A DNA stretch of 64,000 nt from Candidatus Pantoea soli (GCF_007833795.1 NZ_CP032702.1:1178001-1242000); one strand, 5' to 3'; numbered from the stretch's first letter, positions 46,433-56,379 are shown. Numbers and translations are program-made. Notes: generated from the sequence alone by a model not told the origin.

Positions 46433-48142
46433 TCAGGCTTTCACCGCCCAGCCTTTCTGCTTGCTGGTTTTGCCAATGCCCGGATTGAAGGTATTGGTGG
46501 GATCCAGCTGGCGATAAAACGCCTGCAGCTGCGGTTTGGCGTGATACAAATGCCCGACATTGTGCTCCGCCGGGTACTCCGCGCCGCGCTGATTGAGTAT
46601 GGCCAGCATCCGCTCCTTCAGTGCGTGCACATCCACGCCTTTCTTCACGATGTAATCCTGATGGAAAACGTGGCAGAAGAAGTGACCGTAGTAGAGACGG
46701 TGAAGCAGATCCTGATCAAACTCCGGCGGCAGCTGCTCAAACCACGCCTCATCGTTGCGGCGCAGCGCAATATCCAGCGCCAGAATGTCTTCCACTTCAT
46801 CCGCATGCACCGCGTGATAGCGCACGGCCGCCCCGGCGGCGGCAAAGCGATGCAGGAAAGCGTGCGCCCCCTCTTTCGCGTCACAGACAAAAAATTCGCC
46901 GCCGCCTTCGCGGAAATACTCCTGCAGATACGCCTGCGCTTCCGCCACGCCCTCGCCGGACATTTTCAGCATCAGGTGATGTTCAAACTTATCGCGATAC
47001 AGCTTGAGCCGTTTGGGCAGGTGGGATGGCAGCCAGCCGCTGATACGCTGCAGCAGGCGATCGGTGAGATGCGGTTTAAACAGGCGCCGCTTCGCCAGCC
47101 AGGCATCCACGCGCCCCTTCAGGGTGAAAAACAGCGGCATTTTGTCGGTGCCGAGTTTATCAATCATCACAAAGGTGTCTTTGCCGTAGACCTCCGCAAT
47201 ATCAAAAATATCGCGGTGCATATACTCACCGGCCACCGGCAGATGGGTAAACTCCGCCAGAATATGGCGGCGGATATCGCTCAGCGTGGCCGGGTCGTTG
47301 GTGCCGATATAAAACACCTGCTGCTTCGGTTCCGTCGGGAAGGTGTCCAGCCGCACGGCGAACACCGCCAGCTTGCCGGCACAGCCGGAGGCTTCAAACA
47401 GACGGCGTGCATCGGCGTTGAAGCGCGCCGGCGTATCGGCATGAATATCGCGTACGCGGGTGGCGTAGTCGTGATCGGACGCATGACGGCTATCCCAGCG
47501 CACGTCTGCCTGCTGCCAGCGGTCATCGTCCAGACGCCCCAGCATCTCCTCAGGCGAGCTGCCCAGCTCGATCCCCAGATGATTGACCAGCCTGAGCGTA
47601 CCGGCGGCATCCACCTGCGCATAGAGCGCCATTTCGCTGTAGGCCGGGCCGCGTTTAATCAGCGAGCCGCCGGAGTTATTACAGATACCGCCCATCACCG
47701 ACGCGCCGATGCACGAGGAGCCAATAACCGAGTGCGGTTCGCGTCCCAGCGGCTTCAGGGTTTTTTCCAGCTGATAGAGGGTGCTGCCGGGGAACGCCAG
47801 GATTTGTTTGCCGCCGTCAATCAGCTGCAGCTTATCCAGGCGTCGGGTACTGATGATCACCACCGGCCGGTCGTAATCGTTGCCGTTGGGCGTGGAGCCT
47901 TCGGTCAGGCCGGTATTGGCAGCCTGCATCAGAATGACCGCATCGGCGCTGACCAGCGACTGCAGCACGCGCCATAGCTCCAGCAGCGAGCCGGGAAACA
48001 CCACGGCCAGCGCCTCGCCTTCGCCGGAGCGGAACCCCTTGCGGTAGCGCGCGGTCTGCTCTGCGTCGGCCAGCAGATTGGCTGGCCCCACCAGGCGGCG
48101 TAAATCGGCCAGCAGGGCAGCACAGGAAGTCTGGGTATTCAT
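46433..48142 (-). CDS. dld: Quinone-dependent D-lactate dehydrogenase
   Basis: Peripheral inner-membrane FAD enzyme oxidising D-lactate to pyruvate and passing electrons to quinone. The 569-residue protein shows the FAD-PCMH domain with QAANTGLTEGSTPNGNDYDR and the phosphate-binding SSCIGASVMGGICNNSGGSL, plus SGCAGKLAVFAVRLDTF. The Dld-specific membrane-binding and cap region contains YYGHFFCHVFHQDYIVKKG. The C-terminus ends in GIGKTSKQKGW, as in E. coli. It is divergent from bglX with 155 bases between the starts. Confidence 0.98.
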   Translation of the reverse strand: MNTQTSCAALLADLRRLVGPANLLADAEQTARYRKGFRSGEGEALAVVFPGSLLELWRVLQSLVSADAVILMQAANTGLTEGSTPNGNDYDRPVVIISTRRLDKLQLIDGGKQILAFPGSTLYQLEKTLKPLGREPHSVIGSSCIGASVMGGICNNSGGSLIKRGPAYSEMALYAQVDAAGTLRLVNHLGIELGSSPEEMLGRLDDDRWQQADVRWDSRHASDHDYATRVRDIHADTPARFNADARRLFEASGCAGKLAVFAVRLDTFPTEPKQQVFYIGTNDPATLSDIRRHILAEFTHLPVAGEYMHRDIFDIAEVYGKDTFVMIDKLGTDKMPLFFTLKGRVDAWLAKRRLFKPHLTDRLLQRISGWLPSHLPKRLKLYRDKFEHHLMLKMSGEGVAEAQAYLQEYFREGGGEFFVCDAKEGAHAFLHRFAAAGAAVRYHAVHADEVEDILALDIALRRNDEAWFEQLPPEFDQDLLHRLYYGHFFCHVFHQDYIVKKGVDVHALKERMLAILNQRGAEYPAEHNVGHLYHAKPQLQAFYRQLDPTNTFNPGIGKTSKQKGWAVKA

Positions 48143-48297
48143 GAGCCTATCCTTGTCGTTAACATGGCGCTTCTACTGTAGCATGCGTCAGCAGCGTGGT
48201 CGCGGTGTGACATTGGCGGCTACCTGCTATCCTCATCTTGTGGCAAACTGCCCCGGCTATTCCGATATTGCGCAGTCACTTAAGAGAACCCGACCTG

Positions 48298-50595
48298 ATG
48301 AAATGGATTTACTCTGTTAGCCTCGCTGTCTCCCTTGCCATGCAGCCTGCTTTTGCAGATACCCTGTCTGGCCCGCATCCCATGACTGAACAGGCGCGCG
48401 ACGCCTATGTGAATCAGCTGCTCAGCAAGATGACCCTCGATGAGAAAATCGGTCAGATGCGCCTGATCAGCGTAGGGCCGGATACGCCAAAAGAGGCGAT
48501 TCGGGATATGATCCAGCATGGTCAGGTCGGGGCCATTTTTAACACCGTGACGCGGCCCGATATCCGCGCGATGCAGGACCAGGTGATGCAACTCAGCCGC
48601 CTGAAAATTCCGCTGTTTTTTGCCTACGATGTGGTTCACGGTCAGCGCACCATTTTCCCGATCCCGCTCGGTCTGGCGTCCAGCTGGGATCTGGATGCCG
48701 TGAGCGAAGTGGGGCGCGTTTCCGCCTATGAAGCCGCCGACGACGGCCTCAACATGACGTGGGCACCGATGGTCGACGTCACGCGCGAACCGCGCTGGGG
48801 CCGCGGCTCTGAAGGCTTTGGTGAAGATACCTTCCTGACCTCACAAATGGGCAGCACCATGGTGAAAGCGATGCAGGGCAAGAGCGCCGCAGATCGCTAT
48901 GCGGTGATGACCAGCGTGAAGCACTTTGCCGCCTATGGCGCAGTGGAGGGCGGTCGTGATTACAACACCGTGGACATGAGCCCGCAGCGCCTGTTCCAGG
49001 ATTACCTGCCGCCGTACAAAGCCTCGCTGGATGCCGGCAGCGGCGGGGTGATGGTGGCGCTGAACTCCCTCAACGGCACCCCGGCTACCGCCGACAGCTG
49101 GCTGCTGAAAGATCTGCTGCGCGGCGAGTGGAAATTCAAAGGCATCACCATCAGTGACCACGGCGCGATTAAAGAGCTGATTAAACATGGCGTGGCCAGC
49201 GATCCGCAGGAAGCCGTGCGTATTGCGCTGAAATCCGGCATCGACATGAGCATGAGCGACGAGTACTACAGCAAATACCTGCCGGGCCTGGTGAAGAGCG
49301 GCGCGGTGACCATGGCAGAGATTGACGATGCGGCGCGTCACGTGCTGAACGTGAAATATGACATGGGGCTGTTTAACGATCCGTACAGCCACTTAGGACC
49401 AAAGGGCAGCGACCCGCAGGACACCAACGCCGAGAGCCGTCTGCACCGGGCCGAAGCGCGCGACGTGGCGCGCAAAAGCATGGTGCTGCTGAAAAACTGG
49501 CGTGAAACCCTGCCGCTGAAAAAAACGGCAACGGTGGCGCTGGTCGGGCCGCTGGCGGACAGCCAGCGTGACATCATGGGCAGCTGGTCAGCGGCCGGGG
49601 TGGCGAAGCAGTCCATTACGCTGCTGCAGGGCATGCGCAATGCCATGAACGGCAAAGGCACCGTGCTGTATGCCAAAGGGGCAAACATTTCGGATAACAA
49701 AGGCATCCAGAACTTCCTCAACCTCTATGAGCAAGCGGTCAGCGTGGATACGCGCACGCCGCAGCAGATGATTGACGAAGCGGTTGCGCAGGCGAAAAAA
49801 GCCGATGTGGTGGTGGCGGCCGTCGGCGAAGCGCAGGGCATGGCGCATGAGGCCTCCAGCCGCAGCGAGCTCGCGCTCCCGGCAAGCCAGCAGAAGCTGC
49901 TGGCGGCGCTGAAAGCCACCGGCAAACCGCTGGTGATTGTGCTGATGAATGGCCGTGCGCTGACGCTGGTGAACGAAGATAAGCTGGCCGATGCGATGCT
50001 GGAGACCTGGTTCAGCGGCACTGAAGGCGGCAACGCCATCGCGGATGTCCTGTTCGGTGACTACAATCCTTCAGGCAAGCTGCCGGTCACCTTCCCGCGT
50101 TCCGTGGGCCAGATCCCGCTCTATTACAATCACCTGCCCACCGGGCGACCTTATAACTTCGAGAAACCGAATAAGTACACCTCGCACTACTATGACGCGA
50201 TCAACGGCCCGCTCTATCCGTTTGGTTACGGCCTGAGCTACACCACCTTTACGGTGTCTCCGGTAAAAATGTCCTCCCGGACCCTGCCGCGCAACGGCAC
50301 GGTAGAAGCCAGCGTCACGGTGACCAACACCGGCAAGCGCGCAGGCGCCACGGTGGTACAGATGTACCTGAACGATCCGGTGGCCAGCCTGAGCCGTCCG
50401 GTGCAGGAGCTGCGCGGCTTTAAGCGCATCATGCTGCAGGCGGGGGAATCGCAGACGGTGCGCTTTAAGATTGATGCCGAAGCGCTGAAATTCTGGAATC
50501 AGAAGATGCAGCACGTCGCGGAGCCAGGCAAATTTAACGTTATGATTGGTCTGGATTCGGTGCGGACGCAGGACGCGCAGTTTGATTATTTATAA
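48298..50595 (+). CDS. bglX: Periplasmic beta-glucosidase
   Basis: GH3 beta-glucosidase of 765 residues, the same as E. coli. A signal peptide ends near AFA (residue 20). The GH3 N-domain has EKIGQMRLISVG, YDVVHGQRTIFPIPLGLAS, GLNMTWAPMVDV and the nucleophile Asp in GITISDHGAIKEL. The C-domain has KNWRETLPLKKTATVALVGP and GEAQGMAHEASSRSELALP, and a fibronectin-like FnIII domain ends the protein (VTNTGKRAGATVVQMY). The open frame upstream to 48238 is excluded because ATG 48298 gives the family start MKWIYSVSLAVS. Confidence 0.97.
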   Translation: MKWIYSVSLAVSLAMQPAFADTLSGPHPMTEQARDAYVNQLLSKMTLDEKIGQMRLISVGPDTPKEAIRDMIQHGQVGAIFNTVTRPDIRAMQDQVMQLSRLKIPLFFAYDVVHGQRTIFPIPLGLASSWDLDAVSEVGRVSAYEAADDGLNMTWAPMVDVTREPRWGRGSEGFGEDTFLTSQMGSTMVKAMQGKSAADRYAVMTSVKHFAAYGAVEGGRDYNTVDMSPQRLFQDYLPPYKASLDAGSGGVMVALNSLNGTPATADSWLLKDLLRGEWKFKGITISDHGAIKELIKHGVASDPQEAVRIALKSGIDMSMSDEYYSKYLPGLVKSGAVTMAEIDDAARHVLNVKYDMGLFNDPYSHLGPKGSDPQDTNAESRLHRAEARDVARKSMVLLKNWRETLPLKKTATVALVGPLADSQRDIMGSWSAAGVAKQSITLLQGMRNAMNGKGTVLYAKGANISDNKGIQNFLNLYEQAVSVDTRTPQQMIDEAVAQAKKADVVVAAVGEAQGMAHEASSRSELALPASQQKLLAALKATGKPLVIVLMNGRALTLVNEDKLADAMLETWFSGTEGGNAIADVLFGDYNPSGKLPVTFPRSVGQIPLYYNHLPTGRPYNFEKPNKYTSHYYDAINGPLYPFGYGLSYTTFTVSPVKMSSRTLPRNGTVEASVTVTNTGKRAGATVVQMYLNDPVASLSRPVQELRGFKRIMLQAGESQTVRFKIDAEALKFWNQKMQHVAEPGKFNVMIGLDSVRTQDAQFDYL

Positions 50596-50604
50596 GTAAG
50601 CCGT

Positions 50605-50643
50605 GCCGTCCTCCGGCTGCTCTCCGGGCGAAAGGAGGACGGC
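50605..50643 (+). terminator. Hairpin after bglX
   Basis: GCCGTCCTCC and GGAGGACGGC form a perfect 10-base-pair stem with a 19-base loop, 9 bases after the bglX stop. No T-run follows; probable 3'-end structure. Confidence 0.45.
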
Positions 50644-50772
50644 GCAATAGTCGCGCCGGTGCGGCCGGGCGACAGCGCCCGCCAGGCGCAGAACGTAATA
50701 CCCGCCGGTCTGCGCCGCGGTCCTGTCACGGCAGCGGGCCGGCATATCATCCTCCATGACACTGACCCCATC

Positions 50773-51651
50773 ATGACTATTCGCCAGCGTATCGAACAGC
50801 AGGTCTTTCGCCTGAATGGCCTGTCACTCAATGAATTTGATCTCTCCCAGCCACCCGGCGATCCCGGCCTGTTCGGACCGGATCACATCATCTGGCGCAT
50901 TCACGGGGATTTTCCCGCCATGCTGTGTGGGGGCATCAGTGCGCTGATGCTGCAGATGCTGCATCCGGCGGCGCTGGCAGGCGTGTGGGATCACTCAAAT
51001 TTTCGTGAGGACATGCTGGGCCGGCTGCGGCGCACCAGCCAGTTTATTGCCGTCACCACCTTCGGTAACACCCATGATGCACATCTGCTGCTTGATCGCG
51101 TTAAACGCATCCATCTGCGGGTGAGCGGCGTGGATAACACCGGTAAAGCCTATGCCGCCAGCGATCCGCATCTGCTTACCTGGGTACACGTCGCGGAAAC
51201 CAGCCGTTTTCTTGCCGCGCATCTGCGCTACAAAAATCCGCAGCTCAGCGTGGCGGATCAGAATCGCTATTACGCTGAGGCCGCGCTGATTGCAGAAGCG
51301 CTCGGCGCACAGCAGGTGCCGAAGAGCGTGCCGGCGGTCGAGGCGTATTTACAGGCGATGCGTCCGGCGCTGGTGTTTGACGATCGTACCCGCGAAGTGC
51401 TGCAGCTGCTGGTTAACGCCCCGGCACCCAGCCGTCTGGCGAAGCCGGGCATGCGCGTGATGCTGACGGCGGGCCGGGCTTTGCTGCCGGACTGGGCACA
51501 GCAGCTGATGGGCCAGCCGGTCGGACCGCTGACGCAGTGGCGGGTGGACAAGGAGATGGCGGTGATGGCGGCCCTGCTGCGCTGGTCAATTCAGCGCGGC
51601 GCCTGGGCGCGCGCGATGCAGCGTATGGGGCGGGACGCGCGCTACAGGTGA
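50773..51651 (+). CDS. DUF2236/MpaB-type oxygenase family protein
   Basis: A 292-residue protein resembling the DUF2236 (oxygenase MpaB, latex-clearing-protein related) family, whose characterised members bind heme b. Family-like segments are DHIIWRIHGDFPAMLCGGISALMLQ split across the conserved MLHPAALAGVWDHSNFREDM, RLRRTSQFIAVTTFG, and LLTWVHVAETSRFLAA with His residues suitable as heme ligands. The substrate is unknown. The ATG at 50773 gives MTIRQRIEQQ; the frame is open further upstream into the bglX trailer. It overlaps the convergent small membrane gene by 10 bases. Not at this place in E. coli. Confidence 0.8.
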   Translation: MTIRQRIEQQVFRLNGLSLNEFDLSQPPGDPGLFGPDHIIWRIHGDFPAMLCGGISALMLQMLHPAALAGVWDHSNFREDMLGRLRRTSQFIAVTTFGNTHDAHLLLDRVKRIHLRVSGVDNTGKAYAASDPHLLTWVHVAETSRFLAAHLRYKNPQLSVADQNRYYAEAALIAEALGAQQVPKSVPAVEAYLQAMRPALVFDDRTREVLQLLVNAPAPSRLAKPGMRVMLTAGRALLPDWAQQLMGQPVGPLTQWRVDKEMAVMAALLRWSIQRGAWARAMQRMGRDARYR

Positions 51652-51935
51652 AATTCATCCTGCTTGCGGGTGTAGGTGCGCGGCGTGCGTGCGGCGTGCT
51701 GTGAACGCAGGTACCGCTGCTGGTAGTGGTGCAGCAGCATGCCCAGGCTAAGACCCATCAGCGCCAGCGGCAGCAGGCTGTCGTACGGGTCCGGCGGCAG
51801 CCACAGCCACAGCGCACCGCCGGCAAGCAGCAGCGCCAGCGCCGTCATCATCCATGTATAGCGCAACAGCAGCCACGCCAGCACCGCAAATATCACCCCA
51901 TCAGTCAGGTTCAGATCGAGATCGTGCAGCATCAT
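51642..51935 (-). CDS. Small predicted membrane protein, unknown function
   Basis: I do not recognise this 97-residue product. It has hydrophobic helices at about 12-45 (GVIFAVLAWLLLRYTWMMTA and LALLLAGGALWLWL) and 52-68 (LLPLALMGLSLGMLLHHYQQ), then a basic hydrophilic tail ending TYTRKQDEFHL. GAAGG lies 7 bases before the first of two adjacent ATGs (51935, 51932). The frame continues upstream to 52034 without support. Its stop overlaps the convergent DUF2236 gene. Codon composition and a ribosome site argue for a real gene; confirmation needs conservation. Confidence 0.55.
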   Translation of the reverse strand: MMLHDLDLNLTDGVIFAVLAWLLLRYTWMMTALALLLAGGALWLWLPPDPYDSLLPLALMGLSLGMLLHHYQQRYLRSQHAARTPRTYTRKQDEFHL

Positions 51936-52158
51936 GTCCAGCCCTTCACCAGCAAGTGTGGGCTGACGATAACATGCGAAGCGGCGCGTGAATCGCGAAA
52001 AGATCTGAAGCATTGCGGCAGCGCGCCCCGGCAAACATCAGCACGCCTTAACTGACGTGCGGCACTTTGAGATTTTTACCCTTGTGTCGCATGGCGTGAG
52101 TGCCGATCCTGCTCTATTCTCGGGGAAAACGGACCCCTGCTTGCATTGTCGAGGCGTT

Positions 52159-53301
52159 ATGACACACCAACCTCTGATTGCTGAGGTGCCGAATCAGCAA
52201 CATACATTAACCGCCATCGTCGAACAGGACGCGCGCACCGCCTACTTCTACATCTGGCCGAACGATCTGTTTCGCAGCCAGTATGCGGTACGCGGCTGCT
52301 GGCTCCGCAACCTGCTGCCGGCACCGGCGCAGGAAGATCGCGCGGCGATGGAGCAGGGCATCGCGCCGCTGCTCAGCGCAGAGTATTGCCGCACGCTTGA
52401 AGCGGAACCGATGCTTGATCCGGCAGGTCTGCAAATCTTATGGGAACCGAGCGATGACGGTGCCGCCCTCTGGTACTACGGCCAGCTGCTGGCGGTGATC
52501 CCCGGCTGGAGCCTGTATCAGGACAAGCAGGTGAGCTTCTCGGCCGGCTGCATCAAAGAGAACCGCCTGACCGCGCCGCTCGGCTCGGCTTCCACCAATG
52601 AATACTACGCCCGCGCCGAGCAGCAGCGTCACTTCTGGCGCGACTGGCACGACGGCCACCTGTGGGACGTGGTGCAGCGCGAGCTGATGCAGAGTTATCA
52701 GGCGCAGTTTGGCGAATCGGTCAAATACTACGCGATTGATCAGGGCAGCTGGCCGCCGATGGCGATTTCTCAGCACTGGCATCGCGGCGTGTGGTACTTC
52801 CTGACCCTGGGGATGAGCATTCGCCCGATGCCGCAGGTGGATTACCTGTTTGATGAACTGGCACCGCAGTACCGCCGCGTCGAGCTGGCAATGGCGGTGG
52901 ATGGCGAAGTGATGACCGAAGCCAATGCGGTGCAGATGGCCAGTGCGCTGGCGGAGTTTGCGCATCTGCCGTGGGCACGTCTGACCTGGCTCGGTGAAGG
53001 GCACTCGCTGGCCTCTGAAGTGGCGCCGGTGGGCTTTGAAAGTTTCCTGCTGGCGAATGGCCTCGCCCCGGAGGCGGCGCAGTTCCGTCTGCCGAAGCGC
53101 GACGGCGATCGCCCTGCGTTGCTGTGGGCGACGCCGATCACCGAGGCAGAGCGGCAGTTTGCCCAGGCGGACGATCGCGGCGGCCAGCTGCTGCTGCAGC
53201 GGTTGCTAGCCGACGGTAACGATCACGTGTTTCGCCCGCGCCAGGAGGTGGTGGAGTCTGCGCCACCGTCGCCGCCTGCCACGCCGCCAGGCCAGCGCTG
53301 A
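52159..53301 (+). CDS. Suppressor-of-fused-domain protein
   Basis: A 380-residue soluble protein resembling the bacterial Suppressor of fused (SUFU) family. The diagnostic-looking segment is WHRGVWYFLTLGMSIRPMPQ in the middle, followed by VDYLFDEL and a C-terminal SUFU-like portion PRPALLWATPI-type (RPALLWATPITEAERQFA). Some bacterial SUFU proteins are immunity proteins of contact or polymorphic toxins, others are metabolic or regulatory; no toxin gene is adjacent. The ATG at 52159 follows GAGGCG by 2-4 bases; the frame is open upstream to 52057. The last 20 residues are Pro-rich. Confidence 0.7.
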   Translation: MTHQPLIAEVPNQQHTLTAIVEQDARTAYFYIWPNDLFRSQYAVRGCWLRNLLPAPAQEDRAAMEQGIAPLLSAEYCRTLEAEPMLDPAGLQILWEPSDDGAALWYYGQLLAVIPGWSLYQDKQVSFSAGCIKENRLTAPLGSASTNEYYARAEQQRHFWRDWHDGHLWDVVQRELMQSYQAQFGESVKYYAIDQGSWPPMAISQHWHRGVWYFLTLGMSIRPMPQVDYLFDELAPQYRRVELAMAVDGEVMTEANAVQMASALAEFAHLPWARLTWLGEGHSLASEVAPVGFESFLLANGLAPEAAQFRLPKRDGDRPALLWATPITEAERQFAQADDRGGQLLLQRLLADGNDHVFRPRQEVVESAPPSPPATPPGQR

Positions 53302-53493
53302 AAGCGCGGCTGTTTTTCCGCCGGCGAGGGCCGCGCCGTTCAGCGGCGGGCCGACCGGCGGTGATTATCGATAAACCCATCATCACGCCCTGCAACGATT
53401 TAGTGATTCTGTGATCGCGCGCACCTCAAGTTCTTTTTTAACGAGCCGTTAACCTCGATCAGGCAACTCGCCAACCAGGGTAAGGGCACTGAG

Positions 53494-55389
53494 ATGTTAA
53501 AAACCACACAATCACGTTTTACTGCAACACTGGTCATTTTCTTTGTTGTGTTAATGCTGATCACCGTTCTGGTGATCAATCAGTTTATTGCGCCACAGCT
53601 CACGCAGAATGAAAGTCGTCTGGTGCGATACGAGGTTGATGGCCTCGCCAGTCGCATCGTTGAACAAATGAACCGGGTGCAGGCGCAGCAGCGCGCCATC
53701 ACCGAAGCCGCTGGCGTGATGGACAGCGCCACCATTGATACGCTGTTGCCGGCGCTGGTTAACCAGTATCAGGACAGCAACGTATTCGGCGGCGGGATCT
53801 GGCCGCTGCCTAACCGTCGCGATCCGGCCAAAGAGAAAGACAGTACCTTCTTTGCGCGTAACGCCAGCAACCAGTTGCAGGTAAACACCTACTGGAACTC
53901 AGACGCGGCGGATAAATACTGGGAGCAGCCGTGGTACAAAGATGGCCTCGCGGCAGCCAAAGGGCAGTGTGCGTGGGCGAAGGCGTATCAGGATGCGGCC
54001 AGTCCGCAGCCGCGTACCAACTGTGCCATGACCATCTACCGGGACGGCACCGCGTGGGGCGTCGCGACCATTGACGTCACGCTGGGCTTCTTTAACCAGC
54101 TGGCGCAGAAGATGGGTGAAGCGATCCACGGCCGCGTGCTGATTGTGGAGGCCGATGGCAAAGTGGTCGGCAATGCGGCGCTGGTGGATGGCACGCCGAA
54201 GCTGGAAAACCTCTCTGACACCCAGCTGCCGATGGCCGCTGCGCTGAAAGGCCTGCTGACGCAGGGCAGCAGCCAGCCGACGCAAACCACCTTTAACGGC
54301 GAAGATGGCGAACACACGCTGTTCCTGCAGGCCATTCCCGGCAGCCCGTGGTATCTCGCCAGCGATGTGCCTTCCAGCCTGCTGGACGCGCAGACCCACA
54401 GCATGCTGACGCGCCTCGGCCTGGTGCAGATTCCGCTGGCGGTGATTCTGCTGCTGGTACTGCTGGGCTTTGTGCGCGCCATGATGAAACGCCTCAACCT
54501 GCTTCATCGCAACATTGAAGCGCTCTCCACCGGCGGTGCCGATTTAACCCAGCGTCTGCCGGCCAGCAACAGTCCGGAGTTCAACGCCGTGGCGCAAAGC
54601 TTCAACCAGTTCATTAGCTATCTGCAGGGACTGATGCGTCAGGTGGGCGACAGCGCTCTGGCGATCACCGCCGCCTCGCGTGAGATTGCCAGCGGCAACG
54701 CCGATCTCTCTGCGCGCACGGAATCGCAGGCCAGTTCAATTGTACAAACCGCGGCGTCCATGGAAGAGCTGACGGGAACGGTGCGTCAGAACGCCGATAA
54801 CGCCACCCATGCCAACCAGCTGGCCGATGGCGCGTCCCAGGTTGCCGCACGCGGTACAGACGTGGTGCGTCAGGTGGTCAGCACCATGGGCGCGATTAAC
54901 CACTCGTCACGCAAAGTGGTGGATATCATCAGCGTTATCGACAGCATTGCCTTCCAGACCAATATTCTGGCACTGAACGCGGCGGTGGAAGCGGCACGTG
55001 CCGGTGAGCAGGGGCGCGGTTTTGCCGTGGTGGCCTCGGAAGTGCGTAACCTCGCGCAGCGCTCAGCCAACTCTGCGCGGGAAATTAAAAAGCTGATTGA
55101 GGAGTCGGTGGCGAATATCGACACCGGCAGTCAGCTGGTGGAGCAGGCCGGTCAGACCATGGATGAACTGATGCAGGGAGTCAGCAGCGTGACCACCCTG
55201 ATGAGCGAAATCATGTCTGCCAGCCGTGAACAGAGTCTGGGCATTGAACAGGTTAACCAGGCGATCACGCAGCTGGATGGCAGCACGCAGCAGAATGCCG
55301 CGCTGGTAGAACAGGTGTCATCGGCTGCGCGCGCGATGGAAGAACAGAGCGTGCAGCTGGAGCAGGTGGTCCAGAGCTTCAGACTGTAA
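53494..55389 (+). CDS. Methyl-accepting chemotaxis protein with Cache sensor
   Basis: A 631-residue transmembrane chemoreceptor: TM1 about 10-31, a periplasmic Cache-type sensor (about 35-295, with [14 protein letters not shown] and [10 protein letters not shown]), TM2 about 308-328, HAMP (about 330-380), and a signalling coiled coil whose tip reads [33 protein letters not shown] (about 478-510). The ligand is unknown; Cache receptors of this architecture often sense amino or organic acids. It ends VVQSFRL and lacks the NWETF-like CheR/CheB tether. AGGG precedes the ATG. It lies in the block between bglX and osmF that E. coli lacks. Confidence 0.93.
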   Translation: MLKTTQSRFTATLVIFFVVLMLITVLVINQFIAPQLTQNESRLVRYEVDGLASRIVEQMNRVQAQQRAITEAAGVMDSATIDTLLPALVNQYQDSNVFGGGIWPLPNRRDPAKEKDSTFFARNASNQLQVNTYWNSDAADKYWEQPWYKDGLAAAKGQCAWAKAYQDAASPQPRTNCAMTIYRDGTAWGVATIDVTLGFFNQLAQKMGEAIHGRVLIVEADGKVVGNAALVDGTPKLENLSDTQLPMAAALKGLLTQGSSQPTQTTFNGEDGEHTLFLQAIPGSPWYLASDVPSSLLDAQTHSMLTRLGLVQIPLAVILLLVLLGFVRAMMKRLNLLHRNIEALSTGGADLTQRLPASNSPEFNAVAQSFNQFISYLQGLMRQVGDSALAITAASREIASGNADLSARTESQASSIVQTAASMEELTGTVRQNADNATHANQLADGASQVAARGTDVVRQVVSTMGAINHSSRKVVDIISVIDSIAFQTNILALNAAVEAARAGEQGRGFAVVASEVRNLAQRSANSAREIKKLIEESVANIDTGSQLVEQAGQTMDELMQGVSSVTTLMSEIMSASREQSLGIEQVNQAITQLDGSTQQNAALVEQVSSAARAMEEQSVQLEQVVQSFRL

Positions 55390-55406
55390 TTTTCCCGCAG
55401 CAAACC

Positions 55407-55437
55407 GTAGCGGCGCAGCCAGATATTGCGCCGCTAC
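55407..55437. repeat. REP-like palindrome GTAGCGGCGC, copy 3
   Basis: GTAGCGGCGCA (55407-55417) and TGCGCCGCTAC (55427-55437) are perfect 11-base arms with a 9-base loop, 17 bases after the chemoreceptor stop. A weak CTTTT follows, so it may also terminate transcription before idi. Confidence 0.72.
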
Positions 55438-55585
55438 TCTCACTTTTCCCGCCTTTTTCTGCTGAATTCCGCCATCACTGCTACGCTTAAAGCTTAACGC
55501 GACAGCGCACGGAATGTGCGCAATTTCCTCCGCCGCCGCCTCAGGGATTGTGTACAATGCCTGGGATTTTTCCTAAGGAGTTGTC

Positions 55586-56119
55586 ATGCCCGCCATTGAA
55601 GTTATTCTCGTTGACCACCTCGATCGTCCCACCGGCAAAATGGAAAAGCTGGAAGTGCATGAGAAAGGATTACTGCATCGCGCGGTGACGGTTTACGTGT
55701 TCAATTCGCGTCATGAACTGCTGCTGCAGCGCCGCGCCAGCGGCAAATACCACTGTGGCGGTTTATGGAGCAACACCTGCTGCAGCCATCCTTATCCGCA
55801 GGAGCCCACGCGCGATGCCGCCGAACGCCGGCTGCGTGAAGAGATGGGGCTGGAGCTGGCGCTGACCCCGGTGTTTGAGCTGAGCTACAATCTGCCGCTC
55901 AGCAATGGCCTGATAGAGCATGAATATGGCCACGTGTTTTTCGCCATCAGTGATGAACCGCCGTGCCTCAATCCGGAAGAGGCCGACGACTGGTGCTACT
56001 GCTCGCTTGCGCAGATTGAACAGGAGATGCAGGCGAATCCGGCGAAATTTACGCCGTGGTTTTTACATACCTTTCCGCGCATCCCCCATACGCTGGGCGA
56101 CTTCCGCCTGACTGCCTGA
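55586..56119 (+). CDS. idi: Isopentenyl-diphosphate delta-isomerase, type 1
   Basis: Interconverts IPP and DMAPP for isoprenoid synthesis (quinones, undecaprenyl phosphate, carotenoids if present). The 177-residue Nudix-fold enzyme has the metal-binding His residues near 25 and 31, WSNTCCSHPYPQEP with the catalytic Cys (66), the Nudix-like AAERRLREEMGLEL, and EHEYGHVF with the catalytic Glu (111, 113). TAAGGAG lies 6 bases before the ATG. It is a single gene with its own terminator. No carotenoid genes are nearby. Confidence 0.96.
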   Translation: MPAIEVILVDHLDRPTGKMEKLEVHEKGLLHRAVTVYVFNSRHELLLQRRASGKYHCGGLWSNTCCSHPYPQEPTRDAAERRLREEMGLELALTPVFELSYNLPLSNGLIEHEYGHVFFAISDEPPCLNPEEADDWCYCSLAQIEQEMQANPAKFTPWFLHTFPRIPHTLGDFRLTA

Positions 56120-56124
56120 ATTAG

Positions 56125-56148
56125 ACGCCTCATGCCGGGGCGTTTTTT
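56125..56148 (+). terminator. Rho-independent terminator after idi
   Basis: ACGCCTC and GGGGCGT pair over 7 positions (one T-G) around ATGCC, followed by TTTTTT, starting 5 bases after the idi stop. Confidence 0.88.
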
Positions 56149-56379
56149 ATCCGCCTGTTTCTGCGCCATTACCTGACGGCTGCCCGTTAGCCTCACCGCG
56201 TTGACGTTCAGGCCGCGCCGCTGAAATGTGATAAGCGGCAGGCCAGCGCAGCACGCGCCCCTGCAGCCATCACCCGACCAGAGCATTATCTCTTCAGCCA
56301 AAGGGACGGATAAAGCGGACCGGGTTAGCATAAAAACGCGAAGTTCGCCGCCTGGCCGTGTCTGTCCGGTTCTGCCAGG

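Noticed and set aside
46541..47977. 478-codon frame antisense to dld
   Set aside because: Shadow of dld, which is conserved over its whole length.
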